From Cephalothrix simula (taxonomy: Eukaryota; Nemertea; Palaeonemertea; Archinemertea; Cephalotrichidae), in contig JAXIUW010104449.1 of assembly GCA_035591015.1 (NCBI GenBank), positions 1 through 13,781 of the forward strand: 13,781 bases of DNA, in the 5' to 3' direction. The notes beneath the pieces are model-generated. The model ran no database searches. It was not told the DNA's origin and saw only the letters and a list, made by a program, of their open reading frames with translations. Made by a program: the position numbers and the translations under genes. This document shows positions 1-7,631 of the stretch, piece by piece. Positions within the stretch are counted from its first letter, which is position 1, and every line of letters begins with the position of its first letter.

Positions 1-314
1 TCAATGTTTCCAATGAATTATTTCAATGCTACCTTTAAGAATGAAAACACATCTCATATTTTAAAATGGCAACTGATCTAATACATGCATCACATCATAG
101 TATCTGCATCATTGGATGATTAACTTTTGATTGTTCTCAAACAAAACTTTCTAACACCTACGATGCTACGAACCATGATTTGTATTAATCAAGGTGGTGT
201 GAAATGATATACAATTCCTATCCAAACAATGAGTCAATGTGCCATTTCACAGATGAAAGACAGGGAAATCACAAGAATAAATTGTATTCCGAAAACTTTT
301 ACTTTAAAAATTTG

Positions 315-384
315 AAAACCGCGAAAATTTGTACCCACGAATGTGTCCGAATTAGAAAAACCGCGAAATTTAGTACCCACGAAT
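315..384. repeat. Two diverged copies of a 24-nt motif, 42 bp apart
   Basis: Positions 319-342 and 361-384 both read CCGCGAA...GTACCCACGAAT and differ at two of 24 positions. The spacing of 42 bp suggests a remnant of a tandem or internally repeated element. I associate similar 'GCGAA...GTACCCACGAA' words with bivalve genomic repeats, but that is memory and was not checked. Confidence 0.6.
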
Positions 385-1289
385 ATTTATACCTGTACAG
401 TATGCGCTTTACGCATAAAAAACTCTTTGCGATTAGATTATGCCGCTAATAAATTTTTCCAAATTTTTGCTTACACTGTTACTTAAAAGTTCAGGGAATT
501 TTTATGAGTCCAGGAAATCAGGGAAAATTAAAATTACGAAACAGTGGCCACCCTGCCTTTAACTTCTTTGTTAAAACCTATTTTTAAAACTCTTTATTGC
601 CGTATTAGATGAACCGTGTATAAGAACTGTAACATAAAAAGATAAATTCTTTGACGCGAGACGCTTCTCTTTTAAAATTAAACGTTATTTTCCAAATATC
701 GTTTAGTTTTGCCATTAATTTTCTCAATTGTTTGAAAAGACAAAGTGCTGTCTTCTTCACCAGTTGAAACAACTAAGCTGATGGAGTTGATAAACTCATT
801 GACACTATGGTAATGACTAATGATCACTAATGAACGCCGTTTTCGTTTGTTTCCTGAGCAAAACATGAATAGACGGAAAACGTGTTCTAGTTTAAAAGGC
901 CTGTTTAAATTTGGGAAAAATAAATTAAAATTTTATTGTTTAAATTACTATACAAAAGGAAGTAAATTAAATATTTATAACTGCAATTCATGCAATTTGT
1001 GCAGTTAATTTTCATTTTTAACCCTGACCTCTAAATTCGTGTTAAGCAAAACGTAAATTTAAATTGACATATTTATATTAAAAGGCTTTGAATTCCTTTT
1101 CATCTTTTTCGATCCTTTAATACAAAACATATATTATTTAATTGCAGATCATTTCTTATAAAATTTTTAGGATATCCGAATGCAATTATTAGGGCATAAA
1201 ATCATATAATTTTGTAATTATCTGATCATTTATGACAACATTTTCATGATATCGGTCAAATATTGGAAATGTTGGTTAATAGAGCAGTT

Positions 1290-1350
1290 ATTCGACGCTT
1301 CTTTGTGCAATATGAGCAGTTATTTTACTTTGCTCTCAAAAGCGTCGAAT
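1290..1350. repeat. 11-bp perfect inverted repeat
   Basis: ATTCGACGCTT at 1290-1300 pairs perfectly with AAGCGTCGAAT at 1340-1350, leaving a 39-nt loop. The word GAGCAGTTATT also occurs twice as a direct repeat, near 1282 and 1314, across the left arm and loop. It may be a fossil of a small foldback element. No coding content is visible. Confidence 0.5.
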
Positions 1351-2421
1351 CATACATGTATATTATTAACTTTCAAAAGTGTTCTTAGTTTTATTATGAA
1401 AATCCCTTGGGTTGGGTAAAGTATAACAAACATCATACATCTCTGGTCTCTTGGTGGGTTATCGGGTACCTCAATCCTGCTCAATCCTAAATAAGTTGAT
1501 CGAATTTATACATGGTGAATAGCCTCCATTAACTAACTCTATCATATATTCGGCTTTTGGGACTTTGCTCAAGAAAATGTCATTTGCTCTGGCTTCAATT
1601 AGCCAATCAGACGTGTAATCATGAAAGTTGTTAATTATTGGATGCCAACTAAGGTCACCCCTGATCAGTTTCTCCGGAGTTGCTGTCTTGGAAAAGCCCG
1701 ACTAATTACTACTTAATGACCAACTGTAACTACGCTGAACTAAGTCAAAAGGGACTAGCTTTAATTAAAGTTCTACTTCGTCCCTTTAGTTAATCGATAC
1801 CAGTCTGGAGCACAGATTTTTTAATTGTGGTCGCCTTCCAAAGAAACTTTCTTCTTTATAAAACCTGTATTAACGTCCGGTAAAGTAGCAATAAATCTCC
1901 ATAGATTCATTTTCTTAATTCAATTACTCAAAGCCCTGGCTCTATTGCTTCTAAATTTAATTTAAAACCCTTGTATCTTTTGTGAGTTTTTATTAATTTT
2001 CCCCATCAAGTGAAAGTAGATTACGGTGTTTTAAATTTGTTTTAGGTTATTTGCATAAATCATTCAAATATTGATTACTTTAATTTTGATTTTACTTATC
2101 GTTCGGTTAAAAACGATACCTGTAATTTTCACCTTATTTTGTAAGCCAGGGCCTATTCATTGAAAACCCCATTTAGTCCCAATGTTTTGATCGAAAACCG
2201 ATTACTTCGAACGGCCATTTTATCAAAATTACGAAGTGTCAAAAGCAGAAATGGTTGAAAATTTCAAAAAGCGCTAAAGTTTTAAGACTGAATATGGCAA
2301 AATGTGCTCTCGGCAAAAACATCACACGGTTCAGTAACAATTTTTCACTGAAAAGAATTGGATCATCATGATAATTTAGACACTTCTCCTTGTTATCTCC
2401 GTCATAATCGAGCGAACCACT

Positions 2422-2478
2422 AGTCCACTTAGGTATGTCCGCTGCGTCATAGTATCTCTAAAACATCTTAAGTGGACT
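2422..2478. repeat. 10-bp inverted repeat in the intron
   Basis: AGTCCACTTA at 2422-2431 is the reverse complement of TAAGTGGACT at 2469-2478. The loop is 37 nt. It is a small hairpin with no other support for function. Confidence 0.4.
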
Positions 2479-3263
2479 TAAAGTATCGGTTAACCGTATA
2501 TGACAATCAAAATCATCATTGACGATGTATAAAACCTTAATTTTAGGATAAATTTCGCCTCTGATCAAATTGACTTCGCTTTCCTTATGATGTATACAAT
2601 TCTACAGTCTACACTATGCAATACCCTGTTTGTACCATCATACACAGCCACTATTTTCTCCTCTTAGACTCTGATTACTATATCAAGGATCTATTGAAAT
2701 GCTATTTCCTAGCAATTAGACAAGTCCTCATATACCTCCCAACCAGGAAATGAAATTGATGCTTATCCACTCTTCATCATGAATATTCCCCTTTGCGGTT
2801 TTGTCACAAAGAAAGCAAAAGACGAACATAAAACTCTTAAGAAAAAGTATAATTCCGTTTTAGTTTTATTTTACGTGCTCTGGATTAATTGACTTTTACT
2901 TAGCATGTATTTTTATGACATTTAATTTCTTTTTCATTAACGTTTTTAATAATATTTGTGTTGATGATTTTAACTTTGAAGTTTGAATGAATGTGTACTT
3001 TGGTTTTTATTTGTTATTTTGGCGGCCATTTTGATTTAGAAATTAATTATATTATATGTATTATTATGTTTTACACCAAAAAGGAACATTTTATTCTAAG
3101 AATTTAAATTCAATATCCTTTTATAAATAATTAAAAAAGTATTTTTAACTTTTAAATAATTATCATCATTAGTGCACATTCTTTTGGGTGGTTTTCAAAA
3201 GAGGAAGATTTTAAGTTCCCTAAATTACATACCGTTAACATTTTTTTGATTTATCATTTACAG

Positions 3264-3578
3264 AAATGGTCTTTTCTCCTGCAGAAGCCCCCAGAGTCAT
3301 CCCGCCACAATATGCCGTCCAAGCCGCCATGAGATCTCCAACGCCTGCTGGTGCGCCAATAATTTTACACCCACGCCTTCAAACTCCTGTAAGTGCAAGC
3401 GGGGCCGGACTTTTAAGCGGTATGCCTCCACCCGGTATGATGTCGCCCACCGAGGCTGCCACAATGATATATGGCAACCCATACGACTACCAATACGCCG
3501 CCTCTCATATGCCAACTTTATTGGATTACCAATCCGCCCAACAAGCCGCCCAAGCCCAGATGGAACAAAGCGCAGCAG
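3264..3578 (+). CDS. Shared C-terminal coding exon of a Quaking/HOW-type STAR RNA-binding protein (partial gene)
   Basis: QKI/HOW proteins bind ACUAAY-containing RNAs through a QUA1-KH-QUA2 module and control splicing, stability and translation. This exon encodes the low-complexity region after QUA2. The AG at 3262-3263 follows a T-rich tract ending in TTTACAG. The exon opens with two bases finishing a codon and stays open for 104 codons, then ends one base into a glycine codon at GCAG|GTAGAC. From memory of vertebrate QKI, the matching blocks in order are EAPRVI (QKI AAPRII), RSPTPAGAPI (RTPTPAGPTI), a Pro/Gly linker, AATMIYGNPYDYQYA (AGLIYTPYEYPYT) and LLDYQ (ILEYP). The 315-nt length is a multiple of three. 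The ATG at 3266 is internal and is not the start, because the RNA-binding domains are encoded upstream of the window. The exon is visibly richer in G+C than its flanks. HOW versus QKI naming is arbitrary in invertebrates. Other STAR proteins such as Sam68 lack this Pro/Tyr pattern. Confidence 0.85.
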
Positions 3579-3584
3579 GTAGAC
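3575..3584 (+). promoter_or_regulatory. Internal 5' splice site GCAG|GTAGAC inside a glycine codon
   Basis: The exon/intron boundary falls between 3578 and 3579, after the first base of the glycine codon (residue 105 counted from the ATG at 3266). Vertebrate QKI switches tails at about the same place, just after the Tyr-rich block and at a glycine codon. Two downstream exons with recognisable STAR tails restore the frame when joined here, which is the main evidence that the site is real. Confidence 0.75.
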
Positions 3585-3646
3585 TTCAATCTCTAGGTTT
3601 AAATCAAACATCACTAAATAGTTTAAGAACTGCTATGAGTGATTAA
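3579..3646 (+). CDS. Read-through extension of the QKI/HOW exon (alternative tail 1)
   Basis: If the donor at 3578/3579 is not used, the frame continues for 22 residues from the shared glycine, with SLGLNQTSLNSLRTAMSD at the end, to TAA at 3644-3646. The tail has no basic cluster and no STAR nuclear localisation signal. If it is made, the isoform would probably differ in localisation from the tail encoded at 5015; that is inference. A frame of this length can stay open by chance, so it may simply be intron sequence. An AATAAA at 4441-4446 could end such a transcript. Confidence 0.4.
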
Positions 3647-3675
3647 GGTTTATAATAATTAGGGTGTTTTAAATT

Positions 3676-3692
3676 ACGTCACGTCGTGACGT
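3676..3692. repeat. 17-nt palindrome with T run
   Basis: ACGTCACG-T-CGTGACGT is a perfect palindrome with a one-base centre, followed directly by 11 T residues. It contains CRE-like TGACGT words. In this eukaryotic context it should not be read as a bacterial terminator. It could be a structured element in a read-through 3' UTR or intron. Confidence 0.5.
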
Positions 3693-4440
3693 TTTTTTTT
3701 TTGTTTATAAATGTGTGATATTATTAGGGTAGCTAGGTTAATGGGCAGTATTATACCATTCCGATGCACTTTGGTTGTGTCTTGCACATTCGTTTCCATT
3801 GGAAACGTACGCTTTGTCTCTCTTAAATATGCCAAAAATTGTATAGTCCACAAATTTGGCATTTGTTATGTTTAAAAAATGGTTAAAGCCAAAAGTCTTT
3901 CATTCCGCCAATTGTAAATAGTATAGAGACTTAAAATGAATTAATACTTGCTTGCCATCAACAATAATCAATAGTAATAATTCCATTTATCTCATTTTTA
4001 TCTAAGATTTTCAAGGTCGATATATTTTCCTTATATTCGACCGCGGGATCATAAACCTAATGTGCCAAGTAGAATTTTTAATTAAACCTGACTTGTTTTC
4101 TTTTTTACGTAGAGATTTTTTCTTTTTTCAAAAACTCAATTTCATAACGTAGCTTAAATCATTTAACAATTGCTATATTTAAAAAAAAGCATTTTGTGTT
4201 ATAATGATATTACTCTATCTGACACAATGTTTTGTTTGTTTGATGCTCATGCCACACCATGCTAGGAAAAACAGTTGCTTGAAAAATGAGTGGTACAGAA
4301 ATAATAATAATATTTAGCTTGCCTGTCTGAGAAATTTTCTGGGGAATGAAATTTCTTCAAAAAATCTTCTCTATCAAATAACAAATATCAAATAACTTAT
4401 GCTGTATTTTTCTAAGAATTTTTCACTCTTTATTTATAGC

Positions 4441-4446
4441 AATAAA
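4441..4446 (+). promoter_or_regulatory. Possible poly(A) signal for the read-through isoform
   Basis: This is a canonical AATAAA about 800 bases downstream of the read-through stop. AATAAA is common by chance in such AT-rich DNA, so this is only a candidate. Confidence 0.25.
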
Positions 4447-4868
4447 AACTGAATTACAAAAAAACTATGTTTTCGCGATAATAACTTATGTTATTTTTTG
4501 TAACCTAATAATATTCTAATATTTTTGGGCTTAAAAACTTTAGCTTCCATCCCATATTAATATTATTGCTACTACATTCCTTTTTTCTGAAAAAAAACGC
4601 CTTGTTTTTTTATTTATTTATTTTTTTATTGAATAGGCTACTTTCTGATATCATAAATGTTATGAAAAAGTTTCTGCAATTTTCAATGAATTGCTTTCTA
4701 CTTTTTCACTTGACTTTTAAGCTCAATGACATTTAATAATTTACAAAAAAATTTTAAAAAGGATATCATTTTCCATTTTCAAAAACGCAATGTAAAAAAA
4801 TACATTATAGCTTTTTTTATTTCGTTGCCAAAAGCTAGCTAATATCCATTAGGACTATTTTTTTGCTG

Positions 4869-4887
4869 CTAGTCTACGGTAGACTAG
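4869..4887. repeat. 19-nt palindrome upstream of the nuclear-tail exon
   Basis: CTAGTCTAC-G-GTAGACTAG is a perfect inverted repeat with a single-base centre. Another GTAGAC word follows about 20 bases later. It lies about 130 bases upstream of the 5015 exon and could fold in the pre-mRNA. Confidence 0.5.
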
Positions 4888-4989
4888 ACATCGATGGTAA
4901 CAGTAGACAGGATTACTGAGCTATTCAAGTAAAAATTGTTTTCGTGGTCTGGCATGATGTCACCATCCTGTTTAACATGTTTGGACCAT

Positions 4990-5014
4990 TACTAAACCTT
5001 ATTGGCCTTTTTAG
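4990..5014 (+). promoter_or_regulatory. Branch point and 3' splice site of the nuclear-tail exon
   Basis: TACTAAAC at 4990-4997 closely resembles the branch-point consensus. It lies about 18 bases before the AG at 5013-5014, with a short pyrimidine tract (CCTTTTTAG) between. TACTAAAC is also one base from the QKI core target ACUAAY, so the protein could compete with the branch-point factor here; that is inference. Confidence 0.65.
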
Positions 5015-5085
5015 GTGCATCAGCTAAAGTTAGACGGGTAGTGGGTACTCGAGAACACCCATATCAGAGGGTTACCCTGGCGTAA
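5015..5085 (+). CDS. Alternative terminal coding exon: QKI-5-like nuclear tail with STAR NLS
   Basis: Joining G from the donor at 3578 to GT at 5015-5016 rebuilds the glycine codon. The frame then runs 23 residues to TAA at 5083-5085, beginning ASAKVRR and ending REHPYQRVTLA. Vertebrate QKI-5 has G-A-(2-3 residues)-KVRR, a short spacer and RVHPYQR in the same order. RxHPYQ/GR is the known STAR-family nuclear localisation signal that makes QKI-5 nuclear and shuttling. The match of splice phase, the leading Gly-Ala, the KVRR block and the HPYQR block together makes chance very unlikely. The exon should give the nuclear isoform. A donor-like GAG|GTTAGT at 5092/5093, only seven bases after the stop, raises the possibility that this is a small cassette exon and not the last exon. 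It is too short to appear as an ordinary ORF. Confidence 0.85.
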
Positions 5086-5964
5086 TGTGGAGGTTAGTTT
5101 TTAACATTACTGACATTTTCTTTATGGACTGGTTACCCAGTCACAATATTGCTACTAGCTTCGCAGTGACCATATAATGCAACTTATACTTATTTTGTAT
5201 CTAACTAATGACTATTAGTTTTTTTACTAAAATTAATTTAATGTAACGATTAAGAAATCAATGCAATTAGTTAATTTTAACCCTAACATTTTTAATTTAA
5301 AACTGCTGTATATAGCCAAAAGGTTAACTTGTCTGAAAAACTGCTGGTTAAAAACTTTTTTTTACAAGAAACAATGGAACTACTTTTTGTATCCAGTGGT
5401 TTATGTTTACATGACAATGTTACCGGACTACTTCCATGACACGTGTATTAACGCACTGTAATTAACAATATTTATATTTATATTTATAATGTATTTTCAA
5501 ATTGGTGCTATATTTTTCAGATTGTATGTTGATTTTGTATGCTCACTGCGAGGTTTGGTAGATTAATTTTTGTTCTATTTTTAGTGTAAATAATTTTTAT
5601 AGGTATCTTAATTTTCAAGGTATCTGAATGATTATTCAACTAAAGTTATTTTTTCAACCTTGCCTCAATTAAGTTATTTCGAGCTAGTCAAATGAATCAT
5701 GTTAAGTTATTTTACTGTTTCTGTTAAGTTATTTTTACATGCTGAAATGGCTGGGATTTTGGTAGCATTAGGTATACCCAATCACCCACTGGTTCACGTC
5801 GAACTATTTTTTTCCGTTTTATATATATTTATATATTATGTTTTTTGTGTAAAGTCACAGAGTGAATTTATATATTATTTATTTTCTTCAGTCGACCGAT
5901 TTATAGGTCAAGTTGTGATACAGAGATATATCTATATATATTCGCAAGTTATATTGTTATATTG

Positions 5965-5970
5965 AATAAA
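5965..5970 (+). promoter_or_regulatory. Possible poly(A) signal for the nuclear-tail isoform
   Basis: AATAAA about 880 bases downstream of the nuclear-tail stop, with a second copy at 6134-6139 followed by a more GC-rich tract. Either could end the QKI-5-like transcript if the donor at 5092/5093 is not used. Confidence 0.35.
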
Positions 5971-6661
5971 AAATTTAATGGATCCTTAACCCATGTACAT
6001 ATATGTGTTAATGCGCACAGAAAAAAATCCATTCATGTTTTAACCTTTTATATAGACCTTTTTATATATTTAAAATCCCCTAACTTTTTACTTTGCTTAA
6101 TATACTTTATAGAGCATTTTGAGCCTAGCTTTAAATAAAACGGCAGGCGGGCTTGCCCCCGTTACTTGACAATATAATTCAAAGTAGATTTTTGTTCAAA
6201 CTAACCGATTCGTATGTGGTCCAAAATATTTGGCTTAGTTTTACGTAAAAAAGTGTTATAATAAAATTTAGCGAAGAGGCTTTGTTAAAGTTATTTATGC
6301 CTTTTTCTATATTTTGTTATATGCTTTTTAAAACAGCTTTTTTATGTAAATCTTAATGTGCCAAAATTGTTTTTGACATTAACCAACTTGAAAGACTAAC
6401 TTAATCCTGCCGATATAAAATTCTAATAAAGACTTTTTTGAACTCTTCATATAATCAAAATTGCTTTAAAAATCGGTCAAATTATCGATCCGCATGCTAT
6501 CTCACAGCCTCTTTATGCATGATTCAATGATTTGATAATAGATGGCTCTATTTTAATCGTAAACACTAAGGAGTAGGTGTTAGGAATTTTTTAATCCTTG
6601 TATTTATCATAACACATCGTTTGTTTAATGTCCATGCATCTTTATTATGCAAGTCGATATA

Positions 6662-6700
6662 ACTAACACTTTCTTTTTTTCCTTTTCTCACTGACTACAG
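6662..6700 (+). promoter_or_regulatory. ACTAAC branch point, long pyrimidine tract and 3' splice site of the second tail exon
   Basis: ACTAAC at 6662-6667 fits both the branch-point consensus and the QKI/STAR core target ACUAAY. It is followed by a near-continuous pyrimidine tract and the AG at 6699-6700. The likely branch adenosine (6666) is 34 bases from the AG. This is the strongest-looking acceptor in the window. The overlap of branch site and QKI site suggests autoregulation. Confidence 0.7.
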
Positions 6701-6801
6701 TAACCAGCCAGGCAACTAACTCAAACCCAGGCACAAAGTTCAGTGAAGTTATGACGTCATCAGCTACGGGGGTGGCAATGGCATATCTAACTAACGGATG
6801 A
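6701..6801 (+). CDS. Alternative terminal coding exon: QKI-6-like tail ending MAYLTNG
   Basis: Joined to the donor at 3578, the first codon becomes GTA (Val). The frame then continues for 32 residues to TGA at 6799-6801. The tail is Ser/Thr/Asn-rich and ends SSATGVAMAYLTNG. Vertebrate QKI-6 ends SGVLGMAFPTKG, so the last seven residues correspond as M-A-Y/F-x-T-N/K-G and are followed by the stop in both. There is no basic block or STAR nuclear signal, so this isoform is expected to be less strictly nuclear, as QKI-6 is. A second, weaker in-frame acceptor (TCATCAG|CT, exon from 6764) would give a shorter tail closer in length to QKI-6. The minus-strand open frame at 6663-6884 is a shadow of this exon. 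The excellent acceptor, correct phase and matching terminus support the call. The extra 24 residues before the conserved end are unlike QKI-6. Confidence 0.75.
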
Positions 6802-6889
6802 TTAACCTTGGAAAAACCAGTGTTGTGTAGCCGCTCATCAACAGTTAAGTGCCTCACCAAATTCACTACAACACTAATAAGCAACTAAT
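6715..6889 (+). promoter_or_regulatory. Cluster of ACTAAY (QKI response) sites in and after the second tail exon
   Basis: ACTAAC lies at 6715-6720 and 6790-6795, and ACTAAT at 6873-6878 and 6884-6889. The 6790 copy is inside the last codons and is followed after seven bases by TAAC at 6803-6806, which forms the known bipartite QKI target ACUAAY-N(1-20)-UAAY. The ACTAAC at 6662 belongs to the same cluster. This density is clearly above the rest of the window, where I noticed roughly a dozen single copies over 13 kb by eye. Regulation by the gene's own product is inferred. Confidence 0.55.
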
Positions 6890-7084
6890 GCCTCGTAAAT
6901 TACTAGGCTAATCCATGTATAACCTCTGATCGTCTACGCACCAAAGCCAAGTGAGGCACATAATATTTATTTCTTGTGTACTTTTAACTATATAACATAT
7001 GTACGAGCTTTTTAAAGCTTGATTTATCAAAAGGAACAAAATTTTAATACGAATTAAGAGGCGAAAAATTGAAAATTATGACTT

Positions 7085-7132
7085 ATTATTGTTAACTTTT
7101 GTTATTATTATCAACCTTCAGTTAACAATAAT
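7085..7132. repeat. 13-bp perfect inverted repeat
   Basis: ATTATTGTTAACT at 7085-7097 pairs with AGTTAACAATAAT at 7120-7132 across a 22-nt loop. It is AT-rich, so chance is possible. It lies in the likely 3' UTR of the second isoform. Confidence 0.4.
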
Positions 7133-7330
7133 GATAATATTTTTAGTTTTTAAACCTCTAATAATATGATAATATGGTGCGAATTAATAAGGTTTAGGGC
7201 TTTTTACACTAAAACAATTGTTCCACTGCTGCAGAAATATTTATATATGCAAAAAAGTGTTTTGATACGACTATTTTGATATTGTTATAGACATGACAAA
7301 GATTAATTGTCAGTTAAAATAATTTGGTTT

Positions 7331-7457
7331 AAGCACTATGCAAGATTCTTTCTCTGAGGGGCTATTTGATTTGGTTGTTTTTCTACATATCATAATTCTA
7401 TCATCTTTTGACTTATCCCTCAAAAACAAGTGCCAAACCTAAGATTGCATAGTGCTT
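7331..7457. repeat. Hairpin with 13-bp perfect terminal arms
   Basis: AAGCACTATGCAA at 7331-7343 and TTGCATAGTGCTT at 7445-7457 are perfect reverse complements. Inner pairing is partial: TGAGGG near 7364 faces CCCTCA near 7417. The 127-bp unit looks like a very small foldback element. I see no clear target-site duplication. Confidence 0.5.
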
Positions 7458-7631
7458 TTGTATGATTTGTTCGTTGTATATAATGAATTATATTCTTTCG
7501 TTAGTTTTTGTAGTAACATATCGAGAATTTATTATTATCATTTTCATTAATTTATTATGAGAACGCATAATTTCTAAGGAATCTCTCTTCTTTTTTGACT
7601 GGTCTTCCTTTTTAGATAGATGGTCAGTTAA

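Larger units (their letters stand above)
1..3263 (+). other. Intronic (or upstream) AT-rich DNA, no exon recognised
   Basis: I see no exon or RNA gene here on either strand. The short open frames at 204-449 and 820-1008 have low-complexity, AT-driven composition and no recognisable motif. I looked specifically for the QUA2 segment that precedes the downstream exon in QKI (the ELAILNGTYR region) and did not find it, so the previous exons lie outside the window. The stretch holds small repeats listed separately, a tract near 494-556 with repeated 'CAGGGAA' words that looks like an old repeat, and a less AT-rich tract at about 1440-1810 that could be a degraded mobile element. The right end is the polypyrimidine tract and AG of the 3264 exon. 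Confidence 0.6.
3647..5014 (+). other. Intron between shared exon and nuclear-tail exon (or read-through 3' UTR)
   Basis: This is AT-rich DNA without a credible exon on either strand. It contains a 17-nt palindrome followed by 11 T residues just after the read-through stop, small hairpins at 3791-3807 and 3829-3862, T/A microsatellite-like tracts near 4300 and 4595-4630, an AATAAA at 4441-4446 and a 19-nt palindrome at 4869-4887. The last 150 bases before the 5015 exon are less AT-rich than the rest and include the branch-point-like TACTAAAC at 4990-4997. They may be under constraint. Confidence 0.6.
5086..6700 (+). other. 3' UTR of the nuclear isoform and/or intron before the second tail exon
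   Basis: No coding exon is supported. The open frames at 5261-5461 and 5699-5965 are rich in Phe, Tyr, Ile and Leu from AT-rich codons and resemble no family I know. A small hairpin (GACTGG/CCAGTC with a TTAC loop) sits at 5127-5142. ACTAAY words, the QKI target core, lie at 5204-5209, 6200-6205 and 6395-6400; the last is followed after one base by TAAT, a full bipartite QKI site. Repeated TTAAGTTATTT words occur at about 5670-5735. Poly(A) candidates are at 5965 and 6134. Confidence 0.5.
6802..7631 (+). other. Probable 3' UTR / AT-rich downstream DNA
   Basis: No gene is seen on either strand. The first 90 bases carry the end of the ACTAAY cluster. Two hairpins follow (7085-7132 and 7331-7457, listed separately). 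There is no AATAAA soon after the stop, so the 3' end of the second isoform cannot be placed. A very strong acceptor-like tract (TCTTCCTTTTTAG, AG at 7614-7615) lies just before the mobile element. Confidence 0.45.

Noticed and set aside
204-449. Plus-strand open frame of 81 codons
   Set aside because: Part of it is translation of the two 42-bp-spaced repeat copies, and no domain or splice context is present.
3266-3268. ATG at 3266 as the start of a 126-residue protein
   Set aside because: It lies two bases inside an exon that opens at a good acceptor, and the encoded segment matches the C-terminal half of QKI, so the true start is upstream of the window.
3297-3614. Minus-strand open frame opposite the QKI/HOW exon
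   Set aside because: It is the antisense shadow of the real exon, with no recognisable motif. The plus strand has the QKI-like blocks and splice sites.
3676-3702. Hairpin plus T run as a Rho-independent terminator
   Set aside because: The window is clearly eukaryotic (spliced gene, introns, MITEs), so a bacterial terminator is not a sensible reading.
5521-5562. TATTTTTCAG acceptor followed by a 13-codon frame in the shared phase
   Set aside because: It lies inside the likely 3' UTR of the nuclear isoform, and the peptide shows no resemblance to any QKI tail. Such signals are frequent in T-rich DNA.
5699-5965. Plus-strand open frame with hydrophobic stretches
   Set aside because: The Phe/Tyr/Ile/Leu content comes from AT-rich codons and the end is a run of Tyr-Ile from a TATA microsatellite. 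There is no start context or homology. It probably lies in 3' UTR.
6663-6884. Minus-strand open frame of 73 codons
   Set aside because: It is the antisense of the second tail exon and its pyrimidine tract, with no family resemblance.
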